8,781 bases of DNA, from positions 1,083 through 9,863 of the forward strand of contig PKXT01000193.1 of assembly GCA_003133505.1 (NCBI GenBank). Direction: 5' to 3'. Made by a program: the position numbers and the translations under genes. Below the pieces are notes generated by a model. It made no database searches. It worked only from the letters and a program-made list of their open reading frames with translations, and was not told the origin of the DNA. Positions 1 through 5,683 of this stretch are shown piece by piece. Source of the stretch: Acidobacteriota bacterium (GTDB taxonomy: Bacteria > Acidobacteriota > Terriglobia > Acidiferrales > UBA7541). Numbering within the stretch: the stretch's first letter is position 1; each line of letters opens with the position of its first letter.

Positions 1-69
1 TTTCCTATCGCATTGATGCGTAGTCACGGTTACGGCGGTAGGCGTACTGCGACGGCCATCAAGACATGA
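1..69 (+). other. Possible 3' end of an upstream gene, or intergenic
   Basis: Frame 1 is open from the first base to a TGA at 67-69 (22 codons, ending RRTATAIKT), while the other two forward frames close within 21 bases. The TGA overlaps the ATG of the ABC ATPase gene as ATGA, the same coupling seen between the two ABC genes. This would fit the tail of a co-transcribed upstream gene. However, 22 codons can be open by chance and the peptide is not recognisable. No promoter or strong ribosome binding site for the ATPase gene is visible here, which mildly favours coupling. Confidence 0.25.
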
Positions 70-809
70 TTGAAGCGCAAGAGCTGAGCAAGGTTTTTTC
101 AGGCACGCGAAAAATGCCAGAAATCCAGGCAGTACGCGGTGTCAGCTTCCGGTGCGAAAGCGGGCAGATTTACGGGCTGCTCGGGACCAACGGGGCGGGC
201 AAGACCACCACCCTACGATTGCTGGCCACAATTCTCTATCCCACCTCCGGAACCGCGAGAGTAGCGGGCTACGACATTGTGGACGATCCCGAAAAGGTCC
301 GCGCGAGAGTCGGCTTTCTTTCCACCGCAACCGCGCTTTACCGGCGGCTTACCGCGCGAGAAATGGTGGAATATTTTGGACGCCTGAATGGGCTGGATGG
401 CGAACGGCTGAAGCAAGCCGTGGACGGGCTCTTCACGGCCCTGGAAATGCATGATTTCGCGAAGCGCTCCTGTGAGGATCTCTCCACCGGAATGAAGCAG
501 AAGGTTTCCATTGCGCGAACGCTGGTCCACGATCCTGAAGTGATGATTTTCGATGAACCTACTCTGGGTCTGGATGTGATGACCTCGCGGGTGATTGTTA
601 ATTTTATTCGCCAGTGCCGCGACCGCGGCAAGACCGTGATTTTTTCCACTCACGTGATGAGTGAAGTGGAAAAACTCTGCGATCGCATCGGCATTATCCA
701 CAATGGAAGGCTGCTGGCCGAGGGCGCGCTTGCGGAACTGCGCGGCCGCTATCCGGGCAGCGATCTGGAAGACATTTTCGTCCATGTGGTGGGAGGCGAT
801 ACCGTATGA
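66..809 (+). CDS. ABC transporter ATP-binding protein, NatA-like
   Basis: This is the cytoplasmic ATPase subunit of an ABC-2 type exporter; it hydrolyses ATP to drive the membrane partner encoded immediately downstream. At 247 aa it has the length of a single nucleotide-binding domain. Visible motifs are Walker A GTNGAGKT (residues 40-47), a signature LSTGM (140-144, the Nat/drug-exporter variant of LSGGQ), Walker B VMIFDE (160-165), the D-loop GLD (169-171) and the switch His197 in FSTH. The Q-loop position reads GFLSTATALYRRLT, with Ser where Gln is usual, as in Na+-exporter NatA relatives. The start MIEAQELSKVF matches the usual first strand of the domain; the Shine-Dalgarno is weak, so translation may be coupled to something upstream. 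Its stop overlaps the permease start (ATGA). The substrate cannot be read from the sequence: sodium, a drug or a peptide are all possible. Confidence 0.93.
   Translation: MIEAQELSKVFSGTRKMPEIQAVRGVSFRCESGQIYGLLGTNGAGKTTTLRLLATILYPTSGTARVAGYDIVDDPEKVRARVGFLSTATALYRRLTAREMVEYFGRLNGLDGERLKQAVDGLFTALEMHDFAKRSCEDLSTGMKQKVSIARTLVHDPEVMIFDEPTLGLDVMTSRVIVNFIRQCRDRGKTVIFSTHVMSEVEKLCDRIGIIHNGRLLAEGALAELRGRYPGSDLEDIFVHVVGGDTV
791..796 (+). promoter_or_regulatory. Ribosome binding site of the permease gene
   Basis: GGGAGG lies inside the end of the ATPase gene, nine bases before the permease ATG at 806. It supports that start and coupled translation of the two genes. Confidence 0.7.
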
Positions 810-2032
810 GCGTGCGGAATATCGGGGTTGTATACCGGAAGGAAGTAACTGACCTGCTGCGTGACCGGCGGACAATTGTTTCCATGGTAGTGATTCCCCT
901 CCTGATGTTTCCCGTGCTGGCGATTGGAATTGGCTATCTGGCCAGCGAAGCCATGGGGACGGCGCAAAAGGAAATCCCTGTCGTAATGATTTCGGACGGA
1001 ATGGATTCCCCACGACTTCTGGCCATGCTTCAAACCGACGATGAATTTCATTTTGAGCCCGCACAGCCGGATTACGTGGCACAGATTTCCGACAAGAAAG
1101 TGCGCGCCAGTGTGGAAGTTCCCCGGGGATTCGATGCCGCGCAGGAAAACGGCACGCCCGAGAAAATATACATTGATTATTTCGAAGGCGACGTCAATTC
1201 ATCTCTGGCCGCCAATAAGCTGGAAAAGTTTTTTGACAAGCTGCGCGACAAGACGGTGAAACGACGGCTAGAAGCGCATCAGATTCCGGCGAATATTCTG
1301 GAGCCATTTACGGTGGAACAGAAGAACGTGGCGCCACCGGAAAAAGTGGCCGGAGCGACGCTGGGCGGCATGGTCCCCTACTTTGTGATTTTGCTGTGCT
1401 TCACCGGAGCAATGTACCCGGCCATGGACCTTACCGCCGGCGAGAAAGAACGCGGGACGCTGGAAACATTACTAAGCAGCCCGGTTTCGAGGACAGATAT
1501 TGTACTGGGTAAATTCCTGACGGTTTTCTCGGCTTCGGTGACGTCGGCGCTGTTGGCGGTGGCGTCCATGGGCGTTTCATTTACCTACGGCCAGAAATTC
1601 TTCAACGTGAGCGACAGCGGATCGGAGACCGATATGCGAAGCGCCGCGATGCCCCATCTGCAGATTGGACTCCACGCCGTGCTGGCAGTCCTGCTGATGG
1701 CCCTGCCACTTTCCATGCTATTTTCAGCGGTGCTGCTGGCCATATCCCTTTTCGCCAAGAGCTATCGGGAAGCTCAAACCTACGTCACCCCACTGACTTT
1801 CCTGATTGTGGTTCCCGCCGTCGTTTCCATGCTGCCCGGCACCGAGCTTACCGCGCGTACGGCGCTGATCCCGATCTTGAGCACCAGTCTGGTGAGCAAG
1901 GAACTGGTCTCGGGGATTTATCACTGGGGATATATCGGGATGATTTTTGGCGCGTCTTGCGTGTATGCCGTGGCCGCTATCGCCGTCGCCATCGTTCTCT
2001 TTAACCGCGAGGAAGTCCTCTTTCGGATTTGA
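806..2032 (+). CDS. ABC-2 type transporter permease, NatB-like
   Basis: This is the membrane subunit of the exporter, 408 aa. It shows the ABC2_membrane_3/NatB layout: an N-terminal cytoplasmic stretch with a KEVTDLLRDRRT motif, one membrane segment at about 24-46, a large extracytoplasmic domain (about 50-185), then a block of about five membrane segments (roughly 186-208, 232-258, 283-320, 328-348, 372-398). The motif GEKERGTLETLLSSPVSR (about 212-229), between the second and third segments, is diagnostic of this family. The ATG overlaps the ATPase stop by four bases, and a GGGAGG at 791-796 sits nine bases upstream, so it is translated both by coupling and by its own site. The pair probably forms a homodimeric or 2+2 exporter. 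The NatB label is by family resemblance; the transported substrate is unknown. Confidence 0.92.
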   Translation: MSVRNIGVVYRKEVTDLLRDRRTIVSMVVIPLLMFPVLAIGIGYLASEAMGTAQKEIPVVMISDGMDSPRLLAMLQTDDEFHFEPAQPDYVAQISDKKVRASVEVPRGFDAAQENGTPEKIYIDYFEGDVNSSLAANKLEKFFDKLRDKTVKRRLEAHQIPANILEPFTVEQKNVAPPEKVAGATLGGMVPYFVILLCFTGAMYPAMDLTAGEKERGTLETLLSSPVSRTDIVLGKFLTVFSASVTSALLAVASMGVSFTYGQKFFNVSDSGSETDMRSAAMPHLQIGLHAVLAVLLMALPLSMLFSAVLLAISLFAKSYREAQTYVTPLTFLIVVPAVVSMLPGTELTARTALIPILSTSLVSKELVSGIYHWGYIGMIFGASCVYAVAAIAVAIVLFNREEVLFRI

Positions 2033-2062
2033 ATGGATCTTCACGAGCAGCGGTAACTATAG

Positions 2063-2087
2063 GGCGACTTGAAAAATGTAAGTCGCT
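2063..2087. terminator. Hairpin between convergent genes, probable bidirectional terminator
   Basis: GCGACTT (2064-2070) and AAGTCGC (2080-2086) form a perfect 7-bp stem around a 9-base A-rich loop, extendable by a G-T pair at 2063/2087. It sits in the 70-bp gap between the convergent permease and phosphatase genes, where a shared terminator is expected. No T-run follows on either strand, so it is not a textbook intrinsic terminator. Confidence 0.5.
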
Positions 2088-2102
2088 GTAAGCACACTGA
2101 AT

Positions 2103-3767
2103 TCAAGCGGAGGCGGACCCGCGATAGCGGGCGACAAGAAGGGTGACGTCGTCGGACTGGGGGGCGCCGTTGATGAATAGGCTGATGCTTTGCTGGATAC
2201 AACCAGCCAGGTCTTCCACTGTTTCACCCGTGTATTCGCGGAGTACTTCACGAATGCGCTCTTCCCCATAAAGCTCGCTCTGAGTATTGGCAGCTTCAGA
2301 AACTCCATCGGTATAGACGACCAGAAAATCGCCAGGCTCGAGACGGGCTCGGGCACAGGAAAATTCCGCTTCAGCAAACATGCCGACGGGCATGTTGCCT
2401 TCGGTGAGGTCCTCGACCGCTCCGGAAGCGCGGCGAATCATCGGGGGGACGTGGCCGCAATTCACAAACTCAAATTGGCCATCCACGGCCAGCACGCCAT
2501 AGAAGAGCGTGGCGTAGCGCTCGTCGCTGCTACGCTTGCAAAGGTAACGGTTCACCCGTTGTGCGGCCTCCTCGAGCGGCAAATTCATGGCGATGGTGGT
2601 ATCGAGCACTCCTTGCAGGAGGGTGGCCAGAAGAGCAGCCGACATTCCCTTGCCGGAGACGTCTGCAATGAAAAAACCGAGGCGGCCACCGTCGAGCTCG
2701 ACGACGTTAAGACAATCCCCACCCACCGAAAAGCAAGCCAAAGTGGAGGCGGTAACCGACACAAAGGGAAGCTGGGGAAAAGTGGTGGGCGAAAGCTGGC
2801 GCTGAATCTGGCTGGCAATCTCCAATTCATGATCAAAGCGAGCCTTGGCACGAGCGTCCGAAAACAAGCGGGCGTTTTCAATCACGGTGGCGGCTTCGCG
2901 GGCCAGATTACTGAGGACGGCGCGGTCCATCTCGGAAAAGGCGCTGGAGGGCTGATGGCTGTCGAGATACAAGACCCCCAGCAACTCGCTGCGGCGCGTG
3001 GAAATCGTGGCATCACCGGTCTGGATGGTGGGCAGCTTATCCACCGGAATGGCGACGACGGTATGCAACTCGAGCTTGGCAAAGCTGGCTTGCTGCTGGA
3101 TGCGGGGATCATCCTCGGTATCGCGGACGATTAATTCGCGGCGGGTGCTAGTGACACGTTTGAGAACGCTGGAGGAAACCTGCATCTGGTCGGGGGAAAG
3201 CGTCCCGCGCTGGGCGTTTCGGGCAACAGCAGGGGCCAACGAACCGTCCTCGCCAGTGAGCAAGAGTAAACCGCGCTCCGTACCGGTGACTTGAATGGCC
3301 GCGTCAACGACAGTGGCGAGCACCTCTTCCAATGCGAGGCCGGAACCGAGGGAACGAGCAACGTCGAGCATCAATCCCAGGTGGTAGAGCTCGCGCGAAC
3401 CGGTTTGATCCGGCTCGGCCACGCCGGCGCGCTCAATCAGTTCGTCGAGCTTGGACTCCTTGCCCATGAAAATAAGTCGGAAGGAATTCGGAATGCCGAA
3501 GTCAATATTGTCCTGGGGATGAAGCTCCTGGCGGAGGATTTTCTGACCGTTGATGAAGGTGCCGTGGCGGCTGCCCAAGTCTTCGAGCACCAATGCGCCA
3601 GAAGACTCAACAGTGATTTGAGCCTGACGGCGGCTGATGCGGCTATCTCGCACCGGAAGTTCATTATCGGCCTGGCGGCCAATGCGAAACGGCAGCGGCG
3701 AAATCTCGATTTCGCGGCGCGCGCCGTTAGGCTCAATCACAGCCAGGCGTGGCGGACGTGGTGGCAC
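2103..3767 (-). CDS. FHA-GAF-PP2C (SpoIIE/RsbU-type) protein phosphatase
   Basis: A 554-aa soluble signalling protein with three domains. An FHA domain (about 7-98; GR 30-31, SRRQ 45-48, GSRHGTFING 65-74) would bind phosphothreonine. A GAF domain (about 130-300) would sense a ligand. A coiled-coil-like linker ELEIASQIQRQL (314-325), as in RsbU-type proteins, leads to a PP2C/SpoIIE Ser/Thr phosphatase domain (about 330-550). Metal-site motifs are present: GGD 349-351, DVSGKG 369-374, TDG 486-488 and SDD 538-540. Two motif positions are atypical: Gln48 where FHA domains usually have His, and GGDCLN where relatives have GGDYYD. Family members dephosphorylate anti-sigma-factor antagonists, but no such partner or kinase lies nearby. 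The start is GTG at 3767, chosen because a strong GAGGGGAG site stands just upstream and the FHA domain begins at once. No clear promoter was found. Confidence 0.92.
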   Translation of the reverse strand: MPPRPPRLAVIEPNGARREIEISPLPFRIGRQADNELPVRDSRISRRQAQITVESSGALVLEDLGSRHGTFINGQKILRQELHPQDNIDFGIPNSFRLIFMGKESKLDELIERAGVAEPDQTGSRELYHLGLMLDVARSLGSGLALEEVLATVVDAAIQVTGTERGLLLLTGEDGSLAPAVARNAQRGTLSPDQMQVSSSVLKRVTSTRRELIVRDTEDDPRIQQQASFAKLELHTVVAIPVDKLPTIQTGDATISTRRSELLGVLYLDSHQPSSAFSEMDRAVLSNLAREAATVIENARLFSDARAKARFDHELEIASQIQRQLSPTTFPQLPFVSVTASTLACFSVGGDCLNVVELDGGRLGFFIADVSGKGMSAALLATLLQGVLDTTIAMNLPLEEAAQRVNRYLCKRSSDERYATLFYGVLAVDGQFEFVNCGHVPPMIRRASGAVEDLTEGNMPVGMFAEAEFSCARARLEPGDFLVVYTDGVSEAANTQSELYGEERIREVLREYTGETVEDLAGCIQQSISLFINGAPQSDDVTLLVARYRGSASA

Positions 3768-3772
3768 TTTGC

Positions 3773-3781
3773 TCCCCTCTC
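3773..3781 (-). promoter_or_regulatory. Strong ribosome binding site deciding a GTG start
   Basis: Read on the minus strand this is AGAGGGGAG followed by CAAA-like spacing and then GTG (3767). The purine-rich core and the 5-6 base spacing are near ideal, which fixes the phosphatase start at GTG. Confidence 0.75.
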
Positions 3782-3937
3782 ATGCCGTTCGCTGATTGCT
3801 CTCTTCAGCGGCAAGGCAGCTAGGCAAAAAGGCATATGCTTCGCCATGTTAGGGGAAGCGGGGATGGAAGTAAATAGACGTACGGCTGGTTGCCTGACTT
3901 ACCCCCCAATGACGAGAATCAGCGTGTGCAATGAAAT
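3782..3937. other. Intergenic leader of the phosphatase gene
   Basis: About 155 bases between the phosphatase ribosome binding site and the upstream hairpin. I see no ORF worth calling and no confident -35/-10 pair. A GCATATGC palindrome (about 3832-3839) is present. The phosphatase promoter should lie here if the hairpin at 3938-3968 terminates transcription. Confidence 0.4.
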
Positions 3938-3968
3938 GGGCCACCCGGAAAAAGCATCCGGGTGGCCC
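3938..3968 (-). terminator. Perfect 11-bp hairpin, probable terminator of the fabH-side transcript
   Basis: GGGCCACCCGG (3938-3948) and CCGGGTGGCCC (3958-3968) are exact reverse complements around a 9-base loop AAAAAGCAT. Read on the minus strand, the stem is followed by ATTTCATT, a modestly T-rich tail, about 70 bases after the stop of the truncated ORF. This orientation fits the end of the fabH/truncated-ORF transcript. On the plus strand nothing needs terminating here. It also separates the phosphatase gene from the genes upstream of it. Confidence 0.7.
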
Positions 3969-4036
3969 GATCTGGTCACGATGTGATGCGTGTGTTGGCG
4001 CAGCCACGCCTATTTGCGGCGTCGCACGCCCGTGAT

Positions 4037-4555
4037 TTACGGTTCGAGCAGAATAGGTTCTTCGCCGAATGTGATGCTGCTTCCCAACGAATTGACCGTG
4101 CTGGATTTTACCGTTTGGTAATAGTGATAGCTCGACAGGGAAGGACATCCGGTCGATCCAGGACAGGTAACGGAAGACGCGTCATCCCACGCCCAGACCG
4201 CCAATTCTGTGGGACTGCTGCCCGGCGATACTGTGATGGGAAGCGCCCAGATAGAACTGTCCGTGTCGGTACATGGTGCCGGGGACCCAGTTCCCGCGCT
4301 GCAAGCGGTAATTTTATTGCCCGCCAGCCAGTCAATCACTTGGCCGTAGGCGAATCCGCCGTAAATGTCATAGGGAGCGCCAGTTTGCATGGTATAGCAG
4401 GGATAGTTCGGAGTGGTGTCCGAAAGATCGTCACACCCCGTGCCGAAATCGTCATAGCCGTCGGTGTCTAGAGAACCGGCCCACGCGAACCAATGCTGCG
4501 CGTTTACGTTCATGGTAGTCGGGGCGGAAGTATAAGTCTTCTGGGTAGCAGCCAT
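4037..4555 (-). CDS. Orphan C-terminal fragment resembling secreted glycosidase-like proteins
   Basis: A 172-aa ORF, probably a gene remnant. It is rich in Asp, Ser, Thr, Gly, Trp and Cys (six Cys, at 41, 53, 85, 95, 131, 137), a composition typical of exported proteins, yet it has no signal peptide. The pattern QHWFAWAG (20-27), YGQVIDWLAGN (70-80), Cys85, Cys95, LAVWAWD-like strand (118-124), paired Cys131/137, YHYYQTV (143-149) and final ITFGEEPILLEP (161-172) resembles what I recall as the C-terminal end of acidobacterial glycoside-hydrolase-like proteins, where the catalytic barrel comes first. Here that part is absent: fabH ends only 40 bases upstream. The reading frame stays open beyond the ATG to a stop at 4703-4705 inside fabH, and ARYTLL just before the ATG also looks protein-like, but no other ATG/GTG/TTG is available. 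The ATG lacks a Shine-Dalgarno and lies in a palindrome. It may therefore be untranslated. The family assignment is from memory of the pattern, not a search. Confidence 0.5.
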   Translation of the reverse strand: MAATQKTYTSAPTTMNVNAQHWFAWAGSLDTDGYDDFGTGCDDLSDTTPNYPCYTMQTGAPYDIYGGFAYGQVIDWLAGNKITACSAGTGSPAPCTDTDSSIWALPITVSPGSSPTELAVWAWDDASSVTCPGSTGCPSLSSYHYYQTVKSSTVNSLGSSITFGEEPILLEP

Positions 4556-4592
4556 CAGGAGCGTATAGCGGGCGTCGCCCGCATGTCCTGAT
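4554..4592. repeat. Nested palindrome between fabH and the truncated ORF
   Basis: Outer arms ATCAGGA (4554-4560) and TCCTGAT (4586-4592) enclose inner arms GCGGGC (4568-4573) and GCCCGC (4577-4582) with a 3-base loop GTC. All arms match exactly; the internal loop is asymmetric (7 and 3 bases). It begins four bases after the fabH stop and runs into the ATG of the downstream ORF. It could fold as a fabH 3' hairpin (no T-run follows), a REP-like element, or be partly fortuitous. Confidence 0.55.
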
Positions 4593-4595
4593 ACA

Positions 4596-5594
4596 TCAGA
4601 AGGCCCAGCGAAGGAGGACGCTGCCGGAAGTATAGCCGGCGCCGACGGCGATGAGCATGACCAGGTCGCCTTTTTTGACGCGTTTCTGATCCACCGCTTC
4701 GCTCATGCCCAGAGGGATGGTGGCGGCGGTGGTGTTGCCGTAGTGGTCTATATTGACCATGACCTTGGATTCATCCACACCCAGGCGTTCGCGCATGGCT
4801 TGAATGATGCGCAGGTTGGCCTGATGAGGAACGACGAGGGCCAGGTCAGCGGTGGTGAAGTGATTCCGCTCCAGCAATAAGGAAGACAAGTCGCACATGC
4901 GACGCACCGCGTACTTGAAGACCTGCTGCCCCTCCTGATGGACGTAATGCATGCGCTTGTCCACCGTTTCATGAGAAGGCGGGTTCAATGACCCGCCGCC
5001 AGGCATGTAAAGCCAGGAACTACCCGAGCCGTCAATATCGTGGACGAAATCCAGGATGCCTTCCTGTTCGTTCTCGGCCGGCTCCAGCAGGACAGCGCCT
5101 GCGCCGTCGCCAAACAGGACGCAGGTGGCTCGATCCTGAAAATCAATGATGGAACTCATTACATCGGCTCCAATCACCAGCACCCTACGGTGAGTGCCCG
5201 CGCCCACGAATTGCGCACCGGTGGTTAGCGCGTAGAGAAATCCGGAACAGGCTGCGGAAAGATCGAAGCCCCAGGCGTTGGAAGCGCCAATGCGATCCTG
5301 GATCAGGCAGGCAGTGGCGGGAAAAAGCATGTCGGGCGTGACTGTGGCGACGATGATCATGTCAATTTCGGCGGCGGAAATATTGCGTTGGCGAAGCAGC
5401 TTCATGGCCGCCTCGGCGCCGAGATGCGAAGCTCCCACGCCGGGCTCAACATAGTGGCGCTGGCGGATGCCGGTGCGGGTGAGAATCCATTCATCACTGG
5501 TATTCACTAATTTTTCGAGATCGTGATTGGTGACCACGCGTGGCGGCACATAAGTGGCGACCCCGGTGATTTTTGCGGCAATCCTTCGGCCCAT
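4596..5594 (-). CDS. fabH: 3-oxoacyl-ACP synthase III (KAS III)
   Basis: It starts type II fatty-acid synthesis in the cytoplasm by condensing an acyl-CoA, usually acetyl- or branched acyl-CoA, with malonyl-ACP. At 332 aa it is full length for the family (about 310-335). The catalytic triad is complete: Cys116 in DLSAACSGFLYAL, His257 in VVPHQANLRI and Asn287 in HYGNTTAATIP. The N-terminal NTSDEWILTRTGIRQRH (31-47) carries the conserved Trp and Arg that contact CoA, and FGDGAGAVLL (161-170) and the GAGYTSGSVLLRW end are typical. The ATG at 5594 is supported by GGGGAG four bases upstream. It is not in a fatty-acid cluster here (no fabD, fabG, acpP or plsX), which suggests a stand-alone copy. 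Whether it is the sole KAS III of the genome cannot be told. It could use primers other than acetyl-CoA. Confidence 0.95.
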   Translation of the reverse strand: MGRRIAAKITGVATYVPPRVVTNHDLEKLVNTSDEWILTRTGIRQRHYVEPGVGASHLGAEAAMKLLRQRNISAAEIDMIIVATVTPDMLFPATACLIQDRIGASNAWGFDLSAACSGFLYALTTGAQFVGAGTHRRVLVIGADVMSSIIDFQDRATCVLFGDGAGAVLLEPAENEQEGILDFVHDIDGSGSSWLYMPGGGSLNPPSHETVDKRMHYVHQEGQQVFKYAVRRMCDLSSLLLERNHFTTADLALVVPHQANLRIIQAMRERLGVDESKVMVNIDHYGNTTAATIPLGMSEAVDQKRVKKGDLVMLIAVGAGYTSGSVLLRWAF

Positions 5595-5598
5595 TCGT

Positions 5599-5604
5599 CT
5601 CCCC
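5599..5604 (-). promoter_or_regulatory. fabH ribosome binding site
   Basis: Minus-strand GGGGAG followed by four bases and then the fabH ATG. The match is good and supports the chosen start. Confidence 0.7.
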
Positions 5605-5647
5605 GCTGTTAACGTGCGGCTTGAGTTAAAAACACCACAAGCTCGCG

Positions 5648-5677
5648 ATTGTATGCACTACCACGCTCGCAAGACAA
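5648..5677 (-). promoter_or_regulatory. Candidate sigma70 promoter of fabH
   Basis: On the minus strand, TTGTCT (5672-5677, 4 of 6 to TTGACA) is followed after 18 bases by TACAAT (5648-5653, 5 of 6 to TATAAT). It lies in the 89-bp gap between the cyclase stop and fabH and would give a leader of about 45 bases. The -35 lies in the loop of an inverted repeat, ACGCTC (5663-5668) / GAGCGT (5679-5684), which touches the cyclase stop codon. That repeat could be a weak terminator of the cyclase gene or an operator. Confidence 0.5.
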
Positions 5678-5683
5678 GGAGCG

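Noticed and set aside
213..1082. Long minus-strand ORF (289 codons) opposite the ABC genes
   Set aside because: It is antisense to two clear family members, crosses their junction, and its translation resembles no protein family; it reflects GC-rich codon bias.
2190..3134. Plus-strand ORF of 314 codons opposite the phosphatase gene
   Set aside because: The opposite strand encodes continuous GAF and PP2C motifs, and the translation looks like a shadow of them.
3291..3986. Plus-strand ORF spanning the FHA region and the intergenic hairpin
   Set aside because: It is mostly antisense to the FHA domain, then runs through the terminator hairpin; no recognisable domain or ribosome binding site.
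3962..4471. Plus-strand ORF opposite the truncated glycosidase-like ORF
   Set aside because: The minus-strand translation has a patterned Cys/Trp layout and a recognisable end, whereas this one is Arg-rich and featureless.
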